In this document: positions 36,156-47,400 of the stretch, piece by piece
Position numbering within the stretch: position 1 is the stretch's first letter
Layout of the letters: every line of letters begins with the position of its first letter
Assembly (NCBI GenBank): GCA_964023205.1
Contig: OZ026847.1
Span: 11,612,182 to 11,676,181 of the forward strand
Length of the DNA stretch: 64,000 bases
Direction of reading: 5' to 3'
From: Lutraria lutraria
Taxonomy: Eukaryota; Mollusca; Bivalvia; Venerida; Mactridae
Program-made: the position numbers and the translations under genes
The notes under the pieces: generated by a model
The model's database searches: none
What the model saw: only the letters and a program-made list of their open reading frames with translations
Told to the model about the DNA's origin: nothing

Positions 36156-38455
36156 AAATTGACTTTGGTGTATTGAAAGTGTGAACAAACATTCATGTTA
36201 TTGAAATGAATTCATTTTAGTGATAATTAATCCCATCACCAACAGAACATTGGGTTTGGAGGCATCTATAAAGTGTTACAGATATATTTATTCTTTCCAA
36301 TTGTAGGTTCATTGACTGAATTGTGTGTTCATTTCAAGGTTTTTATTTCTTTGTGTAGTAAAATCAAAAGATCATACTGTGAAGCAGAACAGAACAGATA
36401 CTTTATTACATGACTTGAGCAAAAGCTCATCATTTACTTATAGAAATGTATATGGAAAATTAGCATACCACTTTTAACAGACTAGCCTGTCTTAGTATTA
36501 CAGAATTACAGTCTTCTTTTTCAGCATGACCCTTGTAAGCTTAATTACATTCTCATGTAAGTTGCTTGATGTAGTTATTTAAGATGTTAAATAGTTGAGT
36601 TGTTTTAAAAGCATGAAATTCTCTGTTCTCATTTTTTATATGATTAAATTAATTGAAATATGTTCATGTATTTATTTTTTATGTTTATCTATTTATTAAA
36701 GTTTATAGATGTTTGTATGTGTTTGTATTTTGTATACCTGAATTCTAAGGGAAACATATTGGATATGCTCCAGATAAATTAAATCACTTAAAGTTTCAGA
36801 TTTTAATTTATATTTTAAAATGATAGTAGTGCTTGAACCCAATTATATAAAAATGCACTTATTATCATTGTATCTTTGCCATATTCATTTCATTATCTTG
36901 GTTGGATAATGATATGATTTGTCTGAGCTTATCCAAATTGTTTCTTCATGATACTGTAAGTTTAAAACAATGAGTAAATCTTCCTTACATCATAGTACAA
37001 ATTTACCAGGTTTAGGTTCAAAACATTAACACTAAAATGTATCGGAAACACTACTCATATTCTTGATCAAACATATACAAAATCTACATTTATATTGGAT
37101 GATAGTCTCTATGGCTGGATTGAAAAGATCTGGTCTGAATGTTATAAAACTTGAGAATTTTCATAATATCATCATTGCTTGGGCATAAGAAATTAAAATT
37201 GTAATTTGAGCTTAGAGATTGATCTGAAGTCTTATAACCTAGCTGGAGCCCAGTGTGGGCTCAGTTTCACAATGTTATAAAAGCAATTATGAATATACAA
37301 TAACATTTATTTATTCTGTGACTCACTGTCTGATACAAACAAAGACTTACACCATATGATTTTACACCAATTTCTCATAAGGTGGTCACAAATTCTGGAA
37401 TTTAGTGAAAATCATTGAAGGGAAAATTAAGGATAATTCTGATTTTTTTAGATGGGGAACATTACAAGTAGATAACAGGGAAATAATGGGCTACTGGTGT
37501 TTTCTCTTTTCATGATTACGTGAACAACTTTTCAATATTGAATAATATCAGTATTTTTTAGGCTATCCTTATATATTTTAAACTTGTTGTTATGCAGGAG
37601 TATTGTCGCAATAATGTATATAAGCAGCAATGTTAACATAGACAGAAAAGGCTAAATGGAAGACCACAAAAGCTCAACCTAAACCTTTGGTTTTCACGTT
37701 TTTATACAGACAACAGATCAAGCTATTGCTGTAAAAACTTGTTCACATAATTATGAGTTCAACAAAAAAACATATACTATGGCAACTGATAATAAAATGA
37801 AATTTTACATTGATTGTTACTATCGGTAATTTCAGTTCGTACATATTTTGTACTCTCAAAGAATTAATTCCCCACAAATGTCACTAGTATTGATAACATT
37901 TCAATTCAGTAATATTTCGTATCCCTATTATGTTCAATGGGGTTCAGTCTCCAAACTCAAATCTTATTTCTTGTCTTTTTATATTTTTAAGTTGATTATG
38001 TTCAGACAATATTATTTTTAGTCCAACAGCATACTTAATCGAATTTACAGTTAAACATCAATCAGCTCTATCTTTTCCACCATAATACTTTGAGAATTGA
38101 ACCAAGATTTGAGCTTATAGTCCGAGCTCTAGATTTATTGCCCAGGAGACAGAAAGTTACTTAATAAAACAACATAAAATAAAAACATAAACACATTTTA
38201 TTCTATAAGTTTATTGACCCTTGTATTTGTTTCACAATCCATTGTACCATATGTGGGACATAATCCTCTACTTCCTGTGTATCAAAGTCAGTAAAGGAAA
38301 TATTGACATTATCATGACACATGAATGAAAATAATTACAATAATATAACCATTCAATGTTTTTGAAAAATAAGAGTAATTTTGCAAAACAAAAAATGGTT
38401 TCATTGATAAAAATCATTTTAATGACAAATGAGAAATTATTTGATAGAAATTTTC
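36156..38455. other. Intergenic, no gene seen
   Basis: AT-rich and without protein-like frames, RNA genes or clear element ends. A segment near 36375-36440 (AGATACTTTATTACATGAC) has the look of an interspersed-repeat terminus but could not be matched inside this window. Confidence 0.45.
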
Positions 38456-38461
38456 AGCATA

Positions 38462-39213
38462 CAGTAAAACCTCTCCAGAGCGGCCCTCTTTAAAACAACA
38501 ACCTCTCTATAACAACATTTAAATTTCCCTAAGTTGATATTTACTGTAAATTTAATCTCTGTAGAGCAACAACCTCTCTATAACAACATTTAAATTTCCC
38601 TAAGTTGATATTTACTGTAAATTTAATCTCTGTAGAGCAACAACCTCTCTATAACAACATTTAAATTTCCCTAAGTTGATATTTACTGTAAATTTAATCT
38701 CTGTAGAGCAACAATCTCTCTATAACAACATTTAAATTTCCCTAAGTTGATATATACTGTAAATTTAATCTCTGTAGAGCCACAACCTCTCCATAACAAC
38801 ATTTAAATTTCCCTAAGTTGATATATACTGTAAATTTAATCTCTGTAGAGCAACAACCTCTCCATAACAACACCTTCAAAATATCCCTAAGTTGATGTTT
38901 ACTGTAAATTTAATCTCTGTAGAGCAACAACCTCTCTATAACAACACCTTCAAAATTTCCCTAAGTTGATATTTACTGTAAATTTAACCTCTGTAGAGCA
39001 ACAACCTCTCCATAACAACACCTTCAAAATTTCCCTAAGTTGATGTTTACTGTAAATTTAACCTCTGTAGAGCAACAACCTCTCCATAACAACACCTTCA
39101 AAATTTCCCAAGTTGATATTTACTGTAAATTTAACCTCTGTAGAGCATCAAACTCTAAACAACGGCCATTATTTGCAGCTCTCATAGGGTGTTGCTCTTC
39201 AGAGGTTGTACTG
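38462..39213 (+). mobile_element. MITE expanded by nine internal tandem units
   Basis: The ends are those of the CAGTACAACCTCT family (CAGTAAAACCTCTCCAGAG; AGAGGTTGTACTG) and TA flanks both. Normal copies are about 170 bp, but this one is 752 bp. A unit containing CTGTAGAGCAACAACCTCT and TTTCCCTAAGTTGATATT is repeated nine times. Unit landmarks fall at 38557, 38628, 38699, 38770, 38841, 38915, 38989, 39063 and 39136. The first five steps are 71 bp or close to it and later ones 73-74 bp, because of a CACCTTCAAAA versus CATTTAAA difference. Confidence 0.92.
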
Positions 39214-39215
39214 TA

Positions 39216-40365
39216 GTCAGTAATTCAAAATGACAAAGGTTGTGAGGCTTTATTAGTTTTGCAATATCAGTACTAAGTTAGGTGGCAAACATTAACATTG
39301 ATAATTTGTTTGTTCTTTATTCCATCATTTTGTTTATAAGTATGTAATGTTGACAAAAATAATACAAATGACTACACAATATATACATATTGCTAATACT
39401 GATTAATCACAGTCCATATCCACAATACAACTTAGGTGAAAAATTACATAAGAATGTTGAAATTAGCTTTTTGCCATTATTTACTATAACATTGTAAGAT
39501 TTTTCTTATTATTCGTCTAATGGTGAACATTAATCTTAGAAAAATACTGCGATCTACCATTCATTATTACCAAAACTAAGTGAGTAATGCACTTATCAAT
39601 GTTTTCCCCCAGAGGGGAGGGGGGGGGATTATATAGGGGAATTAGACGTTTGAGGAAATTAGCTGTCAAATTCCCCTCCCATGTGCATACAGTCCTGTCT
39701 AATACCTTGGGGTGTGGATGTTTTTTATGTCAAATATCCAACAATTTTAAATAAGTTCGGCCATATATCAATGTTGTTTGCGTTGATCATTAAATATGTT
39801 GATTCAAACAGATGTAAAGTATACAGGCAAACATGTGAACAAAATGCCACCAAACCAAGAGAATAAATATGATCATTGTACAAAGTTGACCAACATCCAC
39901 ACAGGGGCATTTAGACGTGACTGAACAGTCAACAATGATATACCGCCATGAATACATGACTTAAATTAGTTCTAAGTAGATCGCGATCGAAGATTTACAT
40001 TTCTTGATATAAATCATAATAACCTTTTATATAAATGTATGTTTGTATAGATATAGGTTCATTACTTTTACTTTGTATAATTATGACTGTGACGGTCACG
40101 ATTTTTATTTTTTCACGCTCAAATATTATTTGAGTGTGCCTGTGTCTACAGTAACTGTTGCGTTGGCCTGACTGTACAGAAAATTGACACGAATTCGGAA
40201 GTTCTGTCACTAATTAATAAAGCATTAATTCTAACATTCCGTTTACTTTCGGAATATTTCGTCTGATTCCGTATGTCCATCTAACCTCGAACGCATATGG
40301 TAGCACGGAATTCCACGTAGTCGACCGAGTGGTGCCGGATGATGTCCCGGGTATATTGGAGTCAC
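39216..40365. other. Intergenic, no gene seen
   Basis: AT-rich; a G-rich run lies at about 39613-39628. No coding signal or RNA gene. Confidence 0.45.
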
Positions 40366-40377
40366 TATATAATGTCG

Positions 40378-40950
40378 GTCGGTCCGTCCGTCCGTCCGTC
40401 CTCATATCAAAAGATTGTGGAGCGAACTGCTTAAACACATTCTTTAAGCAATTGCAATGAAACTTGAAATATGTTATCACCATCAAGTGTAGATGTGCAA
40501 GACACAATTTTCATGCCAAGTGATTTACTCACATTCTAGAGCCATAATTATGTGCCCTTGAACTTAGCCATATATAGTGTACAATGGCAGTCTTAGTTTG
40601 TGGAGCGTCGACTACATGTACTTCCACATTTTTCAAGAGATTGAATTGAAACTTGAAATATGTTATCACTGTGAAGTGTACGTAGATGTGCAAGACACAA
40701 TTTCCATTCCCATATGGAGTGACCCACTCATTGCAGAGTTATGTACCCTTGAACATAGCCATGTAGTGTACAATGGCAGTCTTAGTTTGTGGAGCAAACT
40801 ACTTCCACATTTTTCAAGGGATTGAATTCATACTTGAAATGTATATTATCAAGTATGAATTATAGATGTGCAAGACACAATTTGCATGCCCAGTGATCCA
40901 CTCATTGCAGAGTTATGTACCCTTGAACTTAGCCGTGTAGTGTACGTCCA
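40378..40950. repeat. Interspersed repeat with three internal tandem copies
   Basis: After a GTCC/GTCGGTCC tetranucleotide tract, a block of about 180-190 bp is repeated. Each copy carries TTGTGGAGC, CTTCCACATT or similar, GAAACTTGAAATATGTTATC, GATGTGCAAGACACAATTT, and CCCTTGAACTTAGCCAT. Another copy lies at 54461-54690, and a third, split by an inserted element, at 48091-48530. Confidence 0.8.
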
Positions 40951-41231
40951 AAGACCTATCCAAAATAGGTCTTTGGTACGTCCTATCACTTTCTTAGTGT
41001 CAAAGCGACAGGGGTTGTTAGTCACCTGTGTGACAGCTCTAGTTTACATACGTACACATTTTATTTGAAAGCTAATTTATTTGTATTTTTAGAATAGACA
41101 ATAGGTTTTGAAACGAGATGATAAATTATGACAAATAAATACAAAATTAAATGTTATTTGAAGTCGGTATGTTAACAACATGTCAAGTACATAAACGATG
41201 TATCATCGACAAAAATATACTTTTTTCATGA

Positions 41232-41242
41232 GAAAAAAAAAA
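41232..41242 (-). terminator. RNA polymerase III terminator of tRNA-Pro
   Basis: On the - strand an uninterrupted T run follows the 3' end of the tRNA by a few bases, the standard termination signal for RNA polymerase III. Confidence 0.85.
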
Positions 41243-41246
41243 TATC

Positions 41247-41318
41247 GGGCTCGTCCGGGATTTGAACCCGGGACCTCTCGCACCCAAAGCGAGAATCATA
41301 CCCCTAGACCAACGAGCC
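41247..41318 (-). tRNA. tRNA-Pro (anticodon UGG)
   Basis: A 72-base tRNA without intron. The acceptor arms GGCTCGT and ACGAGCC pair perfectly. The anticodon arm is CTCGC-TTTGGGT-GCGAG with anticodon TGG, and the T arm is CCCGG-GTTCAAAT-CCGGG. The internal promoter has a good A box (TGGTCTAGGGG) and B box (GGTTCAAATCC). No CCA is encoded, as expected in eukaryotes. The intact stems, and the T run downstream, argue for a functional gene and not a SINE head. It is divergent from ing5, whose start codon is 95 bases away. Confidence 0.96.
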
Positions 41319-41413
41319 TCAGATGGCAAAAGGGAGAATTAACTTGCACATAAAAGCTAATATAGATTGACGTCATTTGACAAGTTTATCACGTGACTAA
41401 TTACGGCAACAAG
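41319..41413 (+). promoter_or_regulatory. Shared spacer between tRNA-Pro and ing5, with CRE and E-box
   Basis: Only 95 bases separate the tRNA 5' end from the ing5 start codon, so the ing5 core promoter and 5' UTR must fit here or start inside the tRNA. The spacer has a perfect TGACGTCA (CREB/ATF site, 41368-41375) and a CACGTG E-box (41390-41395). The ATG itself sits in AAGATGGCGAC, a YY1-like context. No TATA box is seen. Site functions are inferred from motif identity. Confidence 0.5.
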
Positions 41414-44400
41414 ATGGCGACTGCTATGTACTTGGAGCATTACTTGGATAGTAAGTCCACTTTTTCATTTAATAAATTAAATATAAGTTTTTTTAACGCA
41501 CAAGCACGTTATTTAAACTATTTGCTATGTATAACATCACGCGTATTTGAATTTGCGTGATAAGACATGCGTTAAGTTGAAGTCGAAATCTTTTGGCGCA
41601 AACTGGTCAGGAAACGTCAACAAAACCTGTTAAAAACAATTTTGATCTTTATATCGCAGTTTTCTCTTCTAATCCCAGTAATTCTGAAATGATTTCAAAG
41701 GTATCAGTTCGAATATTGTTCTTCTCAGTGCCGTTGAATTGTTTTAGAAATGGAAAAAACTTTGAGTGTGATTCGTCCTCGAACATGTTCGACCCCTTTG
41801 AATTTTTTGCCTAATTGACATATTTTTATGACAGAATGAATCATGGTTGTTTTACATATTTCAGGCTTGGAGTCCCTTCCAGGCGAACTCCAAAGAAACT
41901 TCAGTTTAATGAGAGACTTAGACCAGAAGGCACAAGGTATGTAACAGAGTTAGCCATTAAATTTATTAAAAAAATAAAGTTGAAGCAATTCTATTCATAA
42001 TTTCATTGTTTTAACTCAACATAAAGCGGAGATAGCTCAGTGGTAACGCGCTGAGCTGTCAATCCAGAGGCCACAAGTTTGATTCCCGGCCTGGGCCATG
42101 GAGATATGGGCACATTAAGAATTAGGCTGTCTTCGAAATAATTAAGAGCTAGATGCATCCCGCACCGGACATGCCTGTATCTAATATCTTTCTCTCCCTT
42201 CTGGGGCCTTTCTCTCAGTCTGTCCCTCTGGTGATCATGCTGTATCTGCACTGGTAGAGGTTGCACCTGCGCCTTCGTGGCAACATAATTTACATATGTT
42301 AAACGCCTTTGAATGTACGAATAGTATGAATCTACTGTGACTATGAAAAAGGCGCTACATAAATGATAAAAAATCTGGTATCTAATCTATTTATCTATCT
42401 ATCTATAACATTCTTACTCTTCAGTTCTCAGGGATTAATTATCATTTTAGACATTCCTGATATTCTGTCTAAATGTATCAACATAATGTAGCGGTGTGGT
42501 TGTAATATATTAAAATTGTCTGGGATATTCACCATCTCGATTAGCTCAATTAATTGGAGGTCGTGGGTTCGAGCCTCACTTAGGGTATATTATTTTTAAA
42601 TACATCAATGATGGCAGCTGATTTTGCTATAATATTTCTTGTTGACTGGTACTTTAATTTTTAAAGTTAAGTGAAAGTTAAATGCTTTGTGTGTTTATTA
42701 TAAAACATTGTTTTTAGTCAAATGTATAAATCTTTCTTTTAGATCTGATGAAAGAAATAGATGATAAAGCAGAAGGTTATTTATCGACAGTAAGGAATAT
42801 GTCAGCTGAAAAAAGAACAGATTTTCTTGGTGCAATACAAAAATTGTTTAGTAAAAGTCGTGAATTTGGCGATGACAAAGTACAGCTTGCAATGCAGACA
42901 TATGAAATGGTAAAGAATAACTCCATGAATTTATTGCTAGTTCACAGATTTTCAGTATTCAATTATGATCATCGTGCTAAGAAACTATTTCAAGACTATC
43001 TTTAGGTAGGCTTGCACAAGTACAAAATTTCGAGAAAAATCGTATGTCCAAATAGAAATTTACGAGCCCCTGTCTTTGGCCTTGTAGGCTAGTGCAAAGG
43101 CTTGGAATACAGGGATTAGATTTACACACAGCTGGGGCTCTGAATTTAACATTAGTAATCATTTCAATTTTGGTGATAGCTCTGTAATGTTTGTTAGTTG
43201 ACACCGGTCTGCCTGTCTTCCAACTTTACATTAGGGGCAGATAAAGTCAAAGCAATTTATATAATTTTCATACATGTAGCTGAAACAATTTACAAAATAA
43301 TCTGACGAATTTATGGATTAATATTGAAGTTTCACGTGTTTGCAGATTTTCTAAGAACATGATGCTCTCCTTAATGCTGTTGTATTTATGAAGTTATTTT
43401 GTTTAAAAATACGTCATCCGTTTTAAATCTCATACAAGACATATAACATATTTGCTTTGTATTTCAAGTAGAAGGTAAAACTTAGTTCAATCTAGTAATT
43501 TTGCTTTTTTACAAAAATTTTGACATCAAAATGACAAATGTATGCTTGCTGTGTCAGTCATTGGCTGTCTCAGACTTAAGTGGATAAAAATGCCAAAGGT
43601 AGACAAAGTGAAATATTGAATTTGAAGACTTCATTGCAAAGGGCTGTCACGTTTACACATTTTTTTTATCACATTAATGTCATGGGATAATGATTCTGGT
43701 CACTTAAGCTTCATTAGCTGATGTCTCTGTGCTGTCCACCAATACTAGGTTCAAATCCTTGATAGATGGCTGAAGTTGTAAAACGTAGAGTTGGTACACA
43801 TTTGGGTGCTTCATAAAAAAATATAATTTTGATTGCCAATGTGCATTGGTTAGGGAAAGCAGGAAATTTTAGAAAACTTATTCAATTGTATCATTGTTGT
43901 CAGTTTTTATTGATCTGAAACCATCGAGTGATGCATCTGTTTATTGTGCTATTTTATTAAACTGTAAAAGCTGAATAATTACATGGTCATCGAAATCATT
44001 TATTTTTATCTTCTTACTATAGTCAATAGAATTTGTTCATATTATGACTAGAGATTCAGAATGGTTCGTTCAGCAGGTAAATACATTTATAATTATATAT
44101 TCATTGGACAGTTGGTATAATGAAGATTATAATTATGGTATTTACGAAAGTTAACAAAATCTAAAAATGAATGCATGCATTGACCGTAAAGTTATGCAGC
44201 TTTGACAGGTTGATAAAATTCGACTAAACTTTACTTAGTTCATTGGTTATTCAATTTCAATGACTTATAACTTTAATAAAAACAGCAATATCTAAACGTG
44301 ACAGCCCTGTTATTGACTATATAGGTAGACAGGTATATACAAAGATATGACAGAGATATTGCAAGAATGGAAGCTGATTTAAAGGGATATGTGTCCAGCG

Positions 44401-47400
44401 CATCTGATGATGAAAACAAAGAAAATGTGTCAAAAAGTTTGTATTTGTTGAAAAATTTTCTGCAATACTGTCAGAGGAAATAACTTGTGTGTTTTCATGA
44501 CAGTTGAACAATTTAGTATTGATATGAAGAGCCTGTTACTTTGTTTAGAACTGTCAAGTTGATCAGTTTGGCCATTTTCAGGTCTCAAAATGAACTAATT
44601 TTACATGCTAGTGTTTGACTTTTTGTGTTGTATTGATATGAACATCCAACATTGAATTATATCGTATAAATGTATTCCGCTGAATTGCTAATCAATATAA
44701 TTTACATCAGTAGATAAATATCACAGTAATTTCAATATGTTAAAGTTTAGATCGCCATATTGAGGTGATCTGGTGATAACAATGTGGGCTCTTTATTCAG
44801 TTCTTATAATTGTTCTATTGTCTGCAAACTCATAGTCAGTAGCAGGTAAAATTTAAAGCACTGGTTTTCACTTGCAGTAACTTACCTATTGTGCAAAAGC
44901 TATGTCTGATATATATAGGTTTTAGTTACAAGGTTTTCTTTGCATTTCAAGAAGGCGCTTTTCGAGAATAAGACTTTTTGGGGCGGGAATCCAAAATTGG
45001 TCTTAGCATTGAGTTTGTCGAAGGGGGGTTTCTTTTTCTTTGGGAAAGTGGCTGAATGTCTGCGAAGCTTAATAACAGCCTTTTAAAGCATATGACTGTT
45101 AATTTATCCATGATAAACACTTTACACTTAGAGTGGTTATAAAACTTAGCACATTAGATGACCATGTTCCGGTGTTCACCAGTGTTTAAAATTTCATCTG
45201 TCATTAGTGCTAATAAATATTTTTTTTTGAGATCACATGTTATAAAATGTTATTTTCACTCTAACTAATGTTAATTTCTAAAGGTTGATAAGCATATAAG
45301 AAAACTAGACGCAGACCTTGCGAGATTCGAGGCGGATTTACGAGACAAAAACCTGAACAAACCAAATACGGAGGAGAAATCCGAATCAGGAAAAAAATCA
45401 AGTGTGTATTTCGCCATGTTGTGACAAGTCTGATAATTAATATTATGTTTGTTTTTCACTCAACATGCATTATTATGTTGTGTAATTATTTGATTCTAAG
45501 TCTCTTCTCATCGTGCTTCTGTTGTGTGTGACATTGTTTTACCAAGCTTTGTAGAAATTTTATAGCACTACTGCTAGTTAATTATACTATTAATAGATTT
45601 TTCAAAGAAAAGGGGGGGGTATATTGCTTTGCACATGTCAGTCGGTCTGTCTGTAACCAAATTTGTCTGACCAATATCTGAACAATTTGGCCTAAGCTCT
45701 TCAGATTTGATTGGGAGGTTGGTCATCACATGTAGATGACCCCTCTTATGATTAAGAGGTCAGTACATCAAAGGTCAAGGTCACAAGGGGGCATCCGTGT
45801 TTCTCAAACACTTCCTGTTCGTCCTTATGCTTCTTCTTTTGTTTGTATTGAATCTTCAGAGCTTATAAATCTGTCTTGCTGTCTGAAGGATATGACTGTA
45901 TGATAAAATAGTAATATTTATTGGTACCCAACAGACTCTATTTTGGTGCTGACCTTAAAATTCCCAATACTAAAATCTTGAGTACAAAAATGGTTGGGTA
46001 CAAATCGAACATCCATAGTTAGTAACGAAAGTTTTGTTAGAAAAAAATTATACCTGCCCTATTTATTCTGTCAAGTGATCATAAACATGACTATTTTTAT
46101 CTAGCTTAAATAACCAAAGTAACTTGTCTTCGGCAGTAAACCTCGTTGTGACTATTTATCACCTGGCATTATATACTCATCGTTTGACTGCACCTCTTGG
46201 CATAAACATATCGCATTTAGTACATTGTTTAATTTATATAAAAATTCAGTGAAGTCTTGATTAAAATATATTAGACCAAGTTTGTAGTCTAGTAGTAGTA
46301 CAGTCTAAGTTCTTGAGCATTGATTGGCTACATATGAGCCTAGTCTTAAAATTGACCAATCATTTTGTCTTAAAATGAACAGTCGTAGAGCTACATTCTA
46401 AGTTCACATTGAGTTTCAAAATTACTTTTATATCTACAGGCCTATGTATAGTCTTCTGCTATTAGAGTAGCAAATTTGTCATTGTAAACACTTTAAATTT
46501 GAGGCAGATTTAGGGGTTTGTCATCTTTTCATTTATCATTCATCATTAGGCCATCCTGAAAAATGTGTTTGTTTGTGGTTACCCTACCTAGACATTTTTC
46601 AGTGGGTAGGTAGGTAGTCAATGTTTGTTTGTTTTACATTTTATTATATTAAACCAAACATACATGTCAGAATGTTATTTCTTAAAGCATTACCCCAAAC
46701 AAAATATTTTTTAAGTATGGCCGTATAAATTAGCCTTTTATTTGCTCTTTGTTAGTGTTTGTGATAAATGTTTCAGTGTCAGGGCTTCTATTTGACCCTT
46801 AAGATTGCATTTTGACTTTTAAATTAGCTAAGTGAAGATTTTGACTCTTGAGAATTTGTACCAAATGGCAAACGGTCAAAATTACGGTTTATACAGTAGT
46901 AGGAAATTTTGTTAACTTTCAAAATTATAATAAGTTAAAGGTGATTTTTGACTAACTTTTGTTTCTAGTGAACTATCAACACTCTGTAATGTTGTTTATG
47001 TTTTTGTTTTCGAGCTAAAGCCATGCTTAGTTAGTGCACTGGATTTATAACCCGGCGGCCCAGGTTCAATTCCCTGTTGTGTCAGTTCATACCCTTCCAT
47101 GAAAATTTGACAACAATGTCAATTTTCCAGTTGATGGTTCTTTGTGGAAGAGTTTTAAGTTAGTACTGGTTAGAATAATGTCCAGGGAAATATTTAGGTA
47201 AATCAGTCGCCGTATATAACTGAAAAATTGTTGAAAATACAGCATTAAATCCAAATAAATAAATGTTTATATATTTGTTTGAATGTGTCTTATTAAGGAG
47301 GTAATCATTGGCTATCAACTTGTGTTTTTGTTTAAATGTCACTCACATGTTTTCATTGTTATCAAAGCACTGTTGTATCATCCAGCTGTTGCTGGAATTT

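Noticed and set aside
42026..42098. Possible tRNA gene (GATAGCTCAGTGG with GATTCCCGG)
   Set aside because: A and B boxes are present but the acceptor and anticodon stems do not pair, and a SINE body with LINE-like tail follows.
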